Assembly: GCA_023390705.1 (NCBI GenBank)
Contig: JAEWCI010000082.1
Span: forward strand, 1-13,833
Reading direction: 5' to 3'
Length of the DNA stretch: 13,833 nt
DNA from: Pseudomonadota bacterium
Lineage (GTDB): Bacteria; Pseudomonadota; Alphaproteobacteria; Acetobacterales; Acetobacteraceae
The notes beneath the pieces are model-generated. The model was given only the letters and a program-made list of their open reading frames with translations, ran no database searches and had not been told where the DNA came from. The position numbers were made by a program, and so were the translations under genes. Below, piece after piece: positions 1 through 7,420 of the stretch. Within the stretch, counting starts at the first letter, position 1. The number at the start of each line of letters is the position of its first letter.

Positions 1-255
1 CTTGATGGCTGCGTCAATCAGCTTATCAAGCTTTGCCACCGCCTTCTTGGTGTTATCAAGATCCCGTTTCAGCTTCTTCTCCTCCTTCGACAGCGTTCGA
101 ACCAACTTGCTCTGCTGATCTTTCAGGGTCACAAGACTCTGACTCTCGCGCATCTGTTCGGCCAGCAAAAGACTTTTTTCATCCCGACGGGCACTTATCA
201 CTTGCACCTGGGCCGATAGTTCTTCCTGAACTTTTTTAATCTGCTGAGCCTGATG
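1..255 (-). CDS. Fragment of a coiled-coil EnvC-like murein hydrolase activator (partial, foreign to the rest)
   Basis: Read on the minus strand from about 255 to 1, one frame is open throughout, with no stop, and runs off the left edge. It encodes about 85 residues dominated by K, E, Q, L, D and A, with short stretches such as KDQQSKLVRTLSKEEKKLKR followed by a segment reading AKLDKLIDAAIK. That is a long parallel-type coiled coil. The pattern resembles the N-terminal coiled coil of EnvC/M23-family proteins, especially from Bacteroidetes, which activate cell-wall amidases at division; any LytM/M23 domain would lie beyond the left edge. GC is about 48% in the first 60 bases, against roughly 70% in the genes that follow, and codons such as AAA, GAT, CTT and ATA are common. 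No start codon suits the right end, where the sequence changes abruptly into ntrY. The coiled coil is seen directly; the EnvC assignment is recognition without a search. Confidence 0.55.
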
Positions 256-258
256 TCT
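240..258. other. Composition break / probable chimeric junction
   Basis: The minus-strand coiled-coil reading gives way here to the plus-strand reading of ntrY. The ntrY frame has a stop (TAA) at 237-239. From about 252 it reads DVFALLLGIATFAVLSG, a typical first membrane helix of NtrY, with no start codon before GTG at 291. Base composition rises from about half GC to about 70% GC within a few tens of bases. Neither gene has its natural end here, so the boundary cuts two genes at once. An assembly or library chimera is the simplest reading; a real recombination is possible. Confidence 0.7.
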
Positions 259-290
259 TCGCGCTGCTGCTTGGCATCGCCACCTTCGCC

Positions 291-2507
291 GTGCTGTCGG
301 GCGGCACCCCCTTCGGCCCCACCGGCACCGGCTTCGTCGTGGCCGTCGTGCTGGTCAACCTGGCGGTGCTGATCCTGCTCGGCGCCTCGCTGGCCGGAAG
401 GCTGGTGCGGGTCTGGGCGGAACGGCGGCGCGGCTCGGCCGGCTCCCGCCTGCATGTCCGGCTGGTGCTGCTGTTCGGCGTGGTGGCGGTTGTCCCTTCC
501 ATCCTGGTGGCCGGCTTCGCCGCCCTGTTCTTCAACCTGGGCATCGAGACCTGGTTCGGTGACCGGGTGCGCACCGCGCTGGAAGCCAGCCGTCAGGTCG
601 CCCAGGCCTATCTGGAGGAGCACCGCAACAACATCCGCGGCGACGCGCTGGCCATGGCGAACGATCTCAACCGCGCCGGCAGCCTGCTGCTTTCGGACAG
701 CGGCCGGGCCTTCGCACAGATGCTGGCCACCCACACCACCCTGCGCGGCCTGACCGAGGCGGTGGTCTTCGACCCCACCCTGCAGCGGGTGATGGCGCAG
801 TTCGGCCAGACCTCCTCCTTCACCCTGCAACCGCCGCCGGATTGGGCGCTGGACATCGCCCGGCAGGGCGATGTGGCGGTGCTGCCGGATGAGCAGGAGG
901 GGCGGGTGAGGGCGGTGGTGGCGCTGGACAGCCAGCCGCTGCTGATGCTGCTGATCGGCCGCCCGGTGGACCCGGAGGTGGTGAACAACCAGCAGCGCGC
1001 CGAGCGCGAGGTGGCGCAGTACGAGCAGTTGGACCGCAACCGCTCCGGCCTGCAGATCACCTTCGTCATGATCTTCGCCATCGCCGCCCTGCTGGTGCTG
1101 CTGGCGGCGGTGCTGATCGGCCTGGTCTTCGCCAACCAGCTTGCCCGTCCGATCAGCCGGCTGATCGTGGCGGCGGAGCGGGTCCGCGCCGGCGACCTCT
1201 CGACCAGGGTGGAGGAGGGCGCGGCGGATGACGAGGTCGGCAGCCTCTCCCGCGCCTTCAACCGCATGACCAACCAGCTCGCCGCCCAGCGCAGCGAGCT
1301 GATGGAGGCCTACCGGCAGATCGACGACCGCCGCCGCTTCACGGAAACGGTGCTGGCCGGCGTCTCCGCCGGGGTAGTGGGGCTCGATGGCGACGGCCGC
1401 ATCAACCTGCCCAACCGTTCCGCCTCGGAACTGCTGAACCTCAATCTGGAAGCGGCGATCGGCCTGCCGCTGGCCACGGTGCTGCCGGAATTCGCCCCGC
1501 TGCTGGAAGCGGTGCGCCAGGGCGGCCCGACGACGCCGGAACGGGAACGTACCGCCGAAATCCGTATCGGCCCGCCCAACCACCGCCGAACCCTGCTGGC
1601 GCGGATCGGGGTGGAGTGGGTGGAAGGGCCCTCGGGCCGCGTCGTCGCCGGCTACGTCCTGACCTTCGACGACATCACCGAACTGCTCTCCGCCCAGCGC
1701 AAGGCGGCCTGGGCCGATGTCGCGCGGCGCATCGCGCATGAGATCAAGAACCCGCTCACCCCCATCCAGCTTTCGGCGGAGCGGCTGAAGCGGCGCTACC
1801 TCAAGGAAATCCAGTCCGACCCGGAAACCTTCAAGGCCTGCACCGACACCATCGTCCGCCAGGTGGGCGACATCGGCCGCATGGTGGATGAATTCTCGGC
1901 CTTCGCCCGCATGCCCCAGCCGGTGATCCGGTCCGAGGACCTGTCCCAGTTGGTGCGCGAAGGGCTGGTGCTGCAGCGGGACGCGCATCCGGAGATCATC
2001 TACACCACGGAATTGCCGGAAGCGGCCCCGGTGGTGCCATGCGATCGCCGGTTGCTGCATCAGGCCCTGACGAACCTTCTGCTGAATGCCGCGGATGCCA
2101 TCAACATGCGCGCCCAGGCCGAGGCGGCGGAAGCCGGGGCGCGGCCCGCCGGCAGCCCGGCCGGACACATCACCGTGCGCCTTGAGCCGGGCGAGGAGCA
2201 TGTCACCATCGCCGTGGAGGATGACGGAATCGGCCTGCCCCAGGGAGATGAACGGGATCGCATCACCGAGCCGTATGTTACCCACAAGGCCAAGGGCACC
2301 GGTCTCGGTCTTGCCATCGTGAAGAAGATCATGGAGGACCATGGCGGCAGGGTGGTCCTGGAGGACCGAGGCGAAGCCCGGGCCGGTGCCCGGGCCCTGC
2401 TGGTCCTGCCCTGGCGCCCGGCCGCCGAGCGCGAGGCGGGGCAGCCGCAGGGGATGAGGGGGGAAACGCGGGATGTGGCCGAGGTGAGGCGCGCGCATGG
2501 CGCATGA
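291..2507 (+). CDS. ntrY: Nitrogen-regulation sensor histidine kinase NtrY (5'-truncated)
   Basis: Membrane sensor kinase of the NtrY/NtrX two-component pair, which in alphaproteobacteria responds to nitrogen and redox status. Counting from GTG 291, visible parts are: hydrophobic segments around residues 15-37 and 50-80; a periplasmic region; another membrane helix at about 257-280; a HAMP linker at about 283-335; a PAS domain at about 345-460; an H-box HEIKNPLTPIQLSAERL with phospho-acceptor His483; an N-box (LLNAADAI) near 590-600; and G-boxes VEDDGIGLP near 641 and GTGLGLAIV near 668. The listed start is only the first in-frame start codon. The homologous frame continues upstream to about 252 as part of the first membrane helix, then meets the foreign fragment, so the true N-terminus (perhaps 20-40 residues) is missing. 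The 3' end overlaps ntrX by 11 bases, indicating coupled translation. Confidence 0.93.
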   Translation: MLSGGTPFGPTGTGFVVAVVLVNLAVLILLGASLAGRLVRVWAERRRGSAGSRLHVRLVLLFGVVAVVPSILVAGFAALFFNLGIETWFGDRVRTALEASRQVAQAYLEEHRNNIRGDALAMANDLNRAGSLLLSDSGRAFAQMLATHTTLRGLTEAVVFDPTLQRVMAQFGQTSSFTLQPPPDWALDIARQGDVAVLPDEQEGRVRAVVALDSQPLLMLLIGRPVDPEVVNNQQRAEREVAQYEQLDRNRSGLQITFVMIFAIAALLVLLAAVLIGLVFANQLARPISRLIVAAERVRAGDLSTRVEEGAADDEVGSLSRAFNRMTNQLAAQRSELMEAYRQIDDRRRFTETVLAGVSAGVVGLDGDGRINLPNRSASELLNLNLEAAIGLPLATVLPEFAPLLEAVRQGGPTTPERERTAEIRIGPPNHRRTLLARIGVEWVEGPSGRVVAGYVLTFDDITELLSAQRKAAWADVARRIAHEIKNPLTPIQLSAERLKRRYLKEIQSDPETFKACTDTIVRQVGDIGRMVDEFSAFARMPQPVIRSEDLSQLVREGLVLQRDAHPEIIYTTELPEAAPVVPCDRRLLHQALTNLLLNAADAINMRAQAEAAEAGARPAGSPAGHITVRLEPGEEHVTIAVEDDGIGLPQGDERDRITEPYVTHKAKGTGLGLAIVKKIMEDHGGRVVLEDRGEARAGARALLVLPWRPAAEREAGQPQGMRGETRDVAEVRRAHGA

Positions 2508-3915
2508 AATCCTGATCGTCGATGACGAGCCCGACATCCGTGCCCTGATCGAGGGCATACTGGCGGATGAGGGCTATGAAACCCGCCAGGCGCACAACAG
2601 CGATACGGCGCTGGCCGCTTTCAAGCAGCGCCGTCCGTCCCTGGTGGTGCTGGATATCTGGCTGGCCAATTCCAAGCTCGACGGTCTCGGCATCCTGGAA
2701 GCGATGCACCGCGAGGAGCCACAGGTGCCGGTGGTGATGATCTCCGGCCATGGCACCATCGAAACCGCCGTCCAGGCGATCCAGCAGGGCGCCTACGACT
2801 TCATCGAAAAGCCCTTCAAGTCGGACCGCCTGCTGCTGATCGTCGCCCGCGCCCTGGAAGCGGCGCGGCTGCGGCGGGAGAATTCCGAGCTGCGGCTGCG
2901 CGCCGGGCCGGAAACCGAGCTGGTCGGGATCTCCCAGGCCATCACCCAGCTTCGCTCGGCAATCGAGAAGGTCGCGCCCACCGGCTCCCGCGTGCTGATC
3001 AGCGGCCCGGCCGGGTCGGGCAAGGAGGTGGCGGCGCGGATGATCCATGCCCGCTCCCGCCGGGCCGACGGGCCCTTCGTCGCGCTGAACTGCGCCATCC
3101 TGAACCCGGCCCGCTTCGAGGAGGAACTGTTCGGCATCGAGCCGGGCTCGGACCCGCTGGCCCAGCCACGCCGCGCCGGCGTGCTGGAGCGCGCCCATGG
3201 CGGCACGCTGCTGCTGGACGAGGTGGCGGACATGCCGCTGGAAACCCAGGGCAAGATCGTCCGCGCCCTGCAGGAGCAGGGCTTCGAGCGGGTCGGCGGC
3301 GCCACGCGGGTGAAGGTGGATGTGCGGGTCATCGCCACCACCAACCGAGACCTGCAAGCCGAGATCGCCGCCGGCCGTTTCCGCGAGGATCTCTATTACC
3401 GGCTGGCCGTGGTGCCGCTGCGGATTCCCGCGCTGCGCGAGCGGCGGGAGGATGTGCCCTCGCTCGCCCGCCACTTCATGCTGCGCTCCGCCGAGACATC
3501 GGGCCAGGCGCCGCGGGAGATCGCCGAAGACGCGCTGGCGGCGCTGCAATCCTATGACTGGCCGGGCAATGTCCGGCAGTTGCGCAACCTGATCGACTGG
3601 CTGCTCATCATGGCGCCGGGCGAGGCGCGCGATGCCATCCGCGCCGAGATGCTGCCGCCCGAGGTCGGCTCCGCCGCCCCGGCCATGCTGAAGCTGGACC
3701 GCAGCAGCGAGATCATGACCCTGCCGCTGCGCGAGGCGCGCGAGCTGTTCGAGAAGCAGTATCTGGAAGCGCAGTTGCTGCGCTTCGGCGGCAATATCAG
3801 CCGCACTGCCAATTTCGTCGGAATGGAACGCAGCGCCCTGCACCGCAAGCTGAAATTCCTGGGCGTGCATGCCGAGGATCGTATCCCGGCCCCGGCCCCG
3901 GCCGGCAACAATTAG
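2497..3915 (+). CDS. ntrX: NtrX-type response regulator with AAA+ and Fis-type DNA-binding domains
   Basis: Cytoplasmic DNA-binding partner of NtrY, 472 aa, the usual NtrX length. The receiver domain (about 1-120) has the acidic pocket D9/D10, phospho-acceptor Asp53 in the NtrX signature LDIWL, and Lys in the EKPFK motif. A central AAA+ domain (about 140-370) has Walker A GPAGSGKE at about 170-177 and Walker B GGTLLLDE near 235. The C-terminal Fis-type helix-turn-helix is seen in GGNISRTANFVGMERSALHR. The sigma54-contact loop GAFTGA, expected after ELFG, is replaced by GSDPLA. A lost GAFTGA is, as far as I recall, described for alphaproteobacterial NtrX and argues against classical sigma54 activation. 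The start is backed by a GAGGTGAGG Shine-Dalgarno at 2481-2489, inside the end of ntrY. It ends in an A/P-rich tail and is followed by a 147-bp gap. Confidence 0.95.
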   Translation: MAHEILIVDDEPDIRALIEGILADEGYETRQAHNSDTALAAFKQRRPSLVVLDIWLANSKLDGLGILEAMHREEPQVPVVMISGHGTIETAVQAIQQGAYDFIEKPFKSDRLLLIVARALEAARLRRENSELRLRAGPETELVGISQAITQLRSAIEKVAPTGSRVLISGPAGSGKEVAARMIHARSRRADGPFVALNCAILNPARFEEELFGIEPGSDPLAQPRRAGVLERAHGGTLLLDEVADMPLETQGKIVRALQEQGFERVGGATRVKVDVRVIATTNRDLQAEIAAGRFREDLYYRLAVVPLRIPALRERREDVPSLARHFMLRSAETSGQAPREIAEDALAALQSYDWPGNVRQLRNLIDWLLIMAPGEARDAIRAEMLPPEVGSAAPAMLKLDRSSEIMTLPLREARELFEKQYLEAQLLRFGGNISRTANFVGMERSALHRKLKFLGVHAEDRIPAPAPAGNN

Positions 3916-4003
3916 GCCAGGTCGTGCCGGGTGGGTGACCCTGGCTGGCGCGCCGGCCGGGCTGCCGCGGCGCGCCGCTCCGCACGGAAGCCATGCCACC
4001 CAG

Positions 4004-4037
4004 GCATTTGCCAGCCGCCGCGGCGAGTGGCAAATGC
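4004..4037. repeat. Perfect 10-bp inverted repeat upstream of dat
   Basis: GCATTTGCCA at 4004-4013 is mirrored exactly by TGGCAAATGC at 4028-4037, with a 14-base GC-rich spacer. It lies in the 147-bp ntrX-dat gap and ends 25 bases before the dat start. The arms are AT-richer than their surroundings. There is no T-run after it, so it is a poor intrinsic terminator. It could be an operator for a dimeric regulator or a leader hairpin close to the ribosome-binding region. The repeat is seen directly; its function is inferred. Confidence 0.6.
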
Positions 4038-4062
4038 GCGAGGACCTGTGTCCGGGGGCACC

Positions 4063-4935
4063 ATGTCGCGTATCGCCTATGTCAACGGCCGCTATCTGCC
4101 GCAGCGCCAGGCTGCGGTGAACATCGAGGACCGCGGCTACCAATTCGGCGACGGCATCTATGAGGTGGTGCACCTTTACCAGGGCCGCTGCATCGACGAG
4201 GAGCGCCATCTCGACAGGCTCGAACGCTCCCTGCGCGAAATCCGGCTGCCCATGCCCATGCCGCGGCCGGCGCTGCGCTTGGTGCTGCGCGAGGTGGCGC
4301 GGCGCAACCGCATTGCCGAAGGGCTGATCTACATGCAGGTCACCCGCGGCGTCGCGCCGCGCGACCATGCCTTCCCGACCCGCCCGGTGCCGCCCGCGCT
4401 GGTGGTGACGGCGAAGCGCATTCTGCCCTACCCGACAGATGTCGAGAAATGGGCCGCCGCCTGCATCACCCTGCCGGACAACCGGTGGGAGAGGGTGGAC
4501 GTCAAGACCGTGAACCTGCTGCCGAACTGCCTGGCACGCCAGGCGGCGCGGGAGCAGGGGGCGGTCGAGGCCATTCTCTACGACCCGGCAACGCGGATGG
4601 TGCGGGAAGGGGCGGCGACCAATTTCTGGATCGTTGACGAGAACGGCGTATTGCGCACCCGCCACCTCGACCATGCCATCCTGCCCGGCTGCACCCGCGC
4701 CGCGCTCATCGCGGAGATGCAGGCGGCAGGGATCGGCTTCGAGGAACGCGAATTCTCGCTGGAGGAGGCGCGCCGGGCGCGCGAGGCCTTCATTACGTCC
4801 GCGACCTCCTTCGTGAAGCCGATGACCCGCATGGATGGCCAGCCCGTGGGGGATGGCCGCGTCGGCCCGGTGACGCGCCAGCTCTTCACGCTCTTTGCGC
4901 GGCACGTCCAGGGCAATGTCAGGAGCGCCGCCTGA
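4063..4935 (+). CDS. dat: D-amino-acid aminotransferase (PLP fold-type IV)
   Basis: Pyridoxal-phosphate enzyme of the BcaT/DAAT fold-type IV family, 290 aa. It exchanges amino groups between D-amino acids and 2-oxo acids, for example making D-glutamate or D-alanine for peptidoglycan. Visible marks are the N-terminal GYQFGDGIYEVV strand-helix, the segment VTRGVAPRDHAFP with Arg100 and His102 (matching the carboxylate-binding Arg/His of Bacillus D-AAT), catalytic Lys148 in DVKTVNLLPN, and the cofactor-proximal Glu182 in REGAATNFW. The Arg-X-His signature favours D-specificity over branched-chain or ADC lyase relatives. ATG 4063 is chosen because family similarity begins at MSRIAYVNGR; an open frame reaching back to 3931 is low-complexity and crosses the inverted repeat. 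A GGGGG stretch at 4054-4058 is a weak ribosome site. The stop overlaps the next ATG by one base (TGATG), implying translational coupling. Confidence 0.9.
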   Translation: MSRIAYVNGRYLPQRQAAVNIEDRGYQFGDGIYEVVHLYQGRCIDEERHLDRLERSLREIRLPMPMPRPALRLVLREVARRNRIAEGLIYMQVTRGVAPRDHAFPTRPVPPALVVTAKRILPYPTDVEKWAAACITLPDNRWERVDVKTVNLLPNCLARQAAREQGAVEAILYDPATRMVREGAATNFWIVDENGVLRTRHLDHAILPGCTRAALIAEMQAAGIGFEEREFSLEEARRAREAFITSATSFVKPMTRMDGQPVGDGRVGPVTRQLFTLFARHVQGNVRSAA

Positions 4936-5615
4936 TGCCCGACCAACTGCCGCACCCCCGGGCGATCATCTGGGACTGGGACAATACCCTTGTGGATGGC
5001 TGGGCGGCCATCGCCGCGGGGCTGAACGCGGCCTTCGCCGAATTCGGCATGCCGCCCTGGAGTCTCGAGGATGTGAAGGCCCGGGTCCGGCGCTCCCTCA
5101 GGGAGTCCTTTCCCGAGGTTTTCGGCACCGAATGGGAGAGGGCGCGTGACATTTTCTACAGGGAGGTGCGTGCCCGCCACCTCGCGGTCCTGCGGCCGAT
5201 GCCCGGCGCGGCGGAGGCCCTGAAGGCCGGCGCGGCCCTGGCGCCCATGGCGGTGAACAGCAACAAGCAGGGCCCCTTGCTGCGCGCCGAGGCAACCGAA
5301 CTGCGCTGGACCGGTTTCTTCCGCCAACTCGTAGGTGCCGGCGACGCCACGGCCGACAAGCCCGACCCGGCGCCGATGCGGCTGGCTCTGGCGGCCTGCG
5401 GGGTGCCGGCCGGGCAGGAGGTGTGGTATGTCGGAGATACCGCGCTCGACATGCAGGCAGCACGCGCCGCCGGGTGCAGCGCCGTGTTGCTGGGCAGGGC
5501 GGAACATGACGGCGGCATTGCGAATGCGGCGCCGGACGCGGCCTTCGATGATGGGCATGCGCTGTCCGCGCATCTGTCATTGCTTGCCAAACGCGGCGCG
5601 GCTGTCAGATTGTGA
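4935..5615 (+). CDS. HAD-superfamily phosphatase, phosphoglycolate-phosphatase-like
   Basis: Small soluble hydrolase of the haloacid-dehalogenase superfamily, 226 aa, resembling Gph-type phosphatases. All four motifs are present: motif I WDWDNTLVD with nucleophile Asp14 and acid/base Asp16; motif II Ser109 in VNSNK; motif III Lys142 in DKPDP; motif IV GDTALD with Asp168 and Asp172. An alpha-helical cap lies between motifs I and II. The unusual Trp before the nucleophile (IIWDWDNTL) marks a subgroup often found beside ntrYX/hfq in alphaproteobacteria. The substrate cannot be read from sequence; 2-phosphoglycolate is only the family's best-known one. The start has AGGAG at 4921-4925 and overlaps the dat stop by one base. 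A 61-bp gap with a strong hairpin separates it from hfq. Confidence 0.85.
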   Translation: MPDQLPHPRAIIWDWDNTLVDGWAAIAAGLNAAFAEFGMPPWSLEDVKARVRRSLRESFPEVFGTEWERARDIFYREVRARHLAVLRPMPGAAEALKAGAALAPMAVNSNKQGPLLRAEATELRWTGFFRQLVGAGDATADKPDPAPMRLALAACGVPAGQEVWYVGDTALDMQAARAAGCSAVLLGRAEHDGGIANAAPDAAFDDGHALSAHLSLLAKRGAAVRL

Positions 5616-5622
5616 GTGATCC

Positions 5623-5655
5623 GGCGGGCAAGCTCCTTGGGGAGGAGCCCCCGCC
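5623..5655 (+). promoter_or_regulatory. Two-tier hairpin in the hfq leader
   Basis: GGCGGG at 5623-5628 pairs with CCCGCC at 5650-5655. Inside it GCTCC at 5632-5636 pairs with GGAGC at 5644-5648, around the loop TTGGGGA. The hairpin begins 7 bases after the HAD stop and ends 8 bases before the hfq Shine-Dalgarno GAAGG (5664-5668). It is followed by an A-rich purine stretch instead of a T-run. It may reduce read-through, stabilise the hfq mRNA 5' end, or take part in Hfq autoregulation, which is known in other bacteria. Pairing is seen; role is inferred. Confidence 0.5.
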
Positions 5656-5676
5656 AACAAGAAGAAGGACACTGCC

Positions 5677-6015
5677 GTGGCAGCCGAGAAGTCCCAGAAC
5701 GTGCAGGACGTGTTCCTGAACCACGTTCGCAAGAGCAAGACTCCGGTGACCATCTTCCTGGTCAATGGCGTCAAACTGCAGGGCATCATTACCTGGTTCG
5801 ACAATTTCTCGGTCCTGCTGCGCCGGGACGGGCACACGCAACTTGTCTACAAGCACGCGATCAGCACGGTCATGCCGGGCGCGCCGATCCAACTCTTCGA
5901 CGCAACGGCGGCAGGCGCCGGGGCAGGGGCCACGGGCGCGGCTGCGACGGTGACGCGCAGCGAAAGCGGGACCCTCACCCTGACGCGCGAGGCGCCGCCG
6001 GTCGGCGGCGATTGA
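5677..6015 (+). CDS. hfq: RNA chaperone Hfq with extended C-terminal tail
   Basis: Sm-like hexameric RNA chaperone that pairs small RNAs with mRNAs. The Sm core (about residues 7-67) is near canonical: Sm1 with NHVRKSKTPVTIFLVNGVKLQG, then WFDNF, and the Sm2 hallmark YKHAIST. Proximal-face residues are kept as Gln10, Asp11, Lys33, Phe44, Tyr58, Lys59 and His60, matching E. coli Q8, D9, K31, F42, Y55, K56 and H57. Rim basic residues are Arg18 and Lys19. The tail after residue 67 is 45 residues of Ala/Gly/Thr-rich, likely disordered sequence, longer than in many alphaproteobacterial Hfq proteins. GTG at 5677 is chosen because it gives the family N-terminus and has GAAGG at 5664-5668, eight bases upstream. 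hflX follows after 25 bases, the standard hfq-hflX pair. Confidence 0.97.
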   Translation: MAAEKSQNVQDVFLNHVRKSKTPVTIFLVNGVKLQGIITWFDNFSVLLRRDGHTQLVYKHAISTVMPGAPIQLFDATAAGAGAGATGAAATVTRSESGTLTLTREAPPVGGD

Positions 6016-6040
6016 TCGCGCTCCGCATGGTCGCCGGCCC

Positions 6041-7420
6041 TTGAGTACGCCGGGTGCTGCGGCGGGCAGGTTCCAGCCCGCCAACGACCGCGGGGACGGC
6101 AGCGATGCCGGCCCGACCCGCGCCGCCGTCATCCTGCCCTATGAGAGGCCGCAGCGCGGCACCGGCACCAGCGATGGCGGGGCCCGGGCTGCCGAGGCGC
6201 GGCTGGCCGAGGCGGTGGGGCTGACCGCCAGCATCGGCGTCACCATTGTCCATTCCGCCATCCACCCCTTGCGCGAACGCCGCCCCAGCACCCTGCTGGG
6301 CGAGGGCCAGGTCGCCATGGTGAAGCAGGCCATCGCCGCGCATGGCGTGACCGTCACCGTGGTGGACGCGGCGCTTTCGCCGGTGCAGCAGCGCAACCTG
6401 GAACGGCAATGGGGCTGCAAGGTCATCGACCGCACCGGCCTGATCCTGGAAATCTTCGGTGAGCGTGCCCGCACCCGGGAGGGCGCGCTGCAGGTCGAGC
6501 TGGCGCATCTGGAATACCAGCGCACCCGGCTGGTACGGTCCTGGACCCACCTGGAACGGCAGCGCGGCGGCTTCGGCTTCCTTGGCGGCCCCGGCGAGTC
6601 GCAGATCGAGATCGACCGGCGGCTGATCGGCGAGCGCATCGTGAAGCTGAAGCGGGAACTGGAACAGGTGCGCCGCACCCGCGGCCTGCACCGTAAGGCG
6701 CGGGAGCGGGTGCCCTATCCCGTCATCGCCCTGGTCGGCTACACCAATGCCGGCAAGTCCACCCTGTTCAATGCCCTGACCGGCGCCGGCGTCTATGCCC
6801 AGGACCAGCTCTTTGCCACGCTGGACCCGACCATGCGGGCCATCCGCCTGCCTTCCGGGCGCACCGCCATCCTTTCGGACACGGTGGGCTTCATCTCCGA
6901 CCTGCCGACCCAACTGGTGGAGGCCTTCCGCGCGACATTGGAGGAGGTGGCGGCGGCCGACATCATCCTGCATGTGCGCGATGTTGCCCACCCGGACAGC
7001 GCTGCCCAGCGCGGCGACGTGCTGAAGGTGCTGGCCGAGATGGCCGAAGGCCCGCACGCCGCCCTGGACGAGGGCTGGGAGCGCCGGGTGGTGGAGGTGC
7101 TGAACAAGGCCGACCTGCTCGGCGGCACCGGCGCGGTGCCCGGGGCGGAGGCAACCGGATCGGGCCAGCCTGCCCGCTCCGTCGCAGTTTCCGCATTGAC
7201 CGGGGAGGGGCTGGAGACGCTGCGTGCCACACTCGACACGCATCTCGCAGCCGGGATGGAGACGGTGGACTACGCCATCCCGCCCAGCGATGGTGCCCGG
7301 CTGGCCTGGCTCTACCGTCATGGCGAGGTGATCGCCCGCGAGGACGGGGAGGGCGCCATCCGCCTCACCGTCCGGATCTCCCCCAGCAACCGCGCGCGCT
7401 TCGAGCAAGGCGCGGCGTGA
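6041..7420 (+). CDS. hflX: GTPase HflX
   Basis: Ribosome-associated GTPase that binds the 50S subunit and splits stalled 70S ribosomes. The N-terminal HflX domain (about 45-215) contains RRPSTLLGEGQV and the glycine-rich segment GGFGFLGGPGESQIEIDRR, with an alpha-helical coiled linker (about 165-225). The G domain has G1 GYTNAGKST at 233-241, G3 DTVGF with Asp280, G4 NKAD with Asn355, and a G5-like SAL. The product is 459 aa, slightly longer than E. coli HflX because of an N-terminal extension rich in G, A and R. The TTG at 6041 is the only plausible in-frame start before the conserved AAVILPYERP. No clear Shine-Dalgarno is seen, so translation may depend on coupling to hfq 25 bases upstream. 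The stop overlaps the next start as GTGA. Confidence 0.95.
   Translation: MSTPGAAAGRFQPANDRGDGSDAGPTRAAVILPYERPQRGTGTSDGGARAAEARLAEAVGLTASIGVTIVHSAIHPLRERRPSTLLGEGQVAMVKQAIAAHGVTVTVVDAALSPVQQRNLERQWGCKVIDRTGLILEIFGERARTREGALQVELAHLEYQRTRLVRSWTHLERQRGGFGFLGGPGESQIEIDRRLIGERIVKLKRELEQVRRTRGLHRKARERVPYPVIALVGYTNAGKSTLFNALTGAGVYAQDQLFATLDPTMRAIRLPSGRTAILSDTVGFISDLPTQLVEAFRATLEEVAAADIILHVRDVAHPDSAAQRGDVLKVLAEMAEGPHAALDEGWERRVVEVLNKADLLGGTGAVPGAEATGSGQPARSVAVSALTGEGLETLRATLDTHLAAGMETVDYAIPPSDGARLAWLYRHGEVIAREDGEGAIRLTVRISPSNRARFEQGAA

Noticed and set aside
198..2558. 786-residue open frame on the minus strand across ntrY
   Set aside because: Shadow of ntrY: rich in H, R, Q, G and P with no family features, produced by strong GC bias at third codon positions. 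ntrY itself has full kinase motifs.
2329..4905. 858-residue open frame on the minus strand across ntrX and dat
   Set aside because: Spans two well-supported opposite-strand genes and an intergenic gap; low-complexity composition and no recognisable domain.
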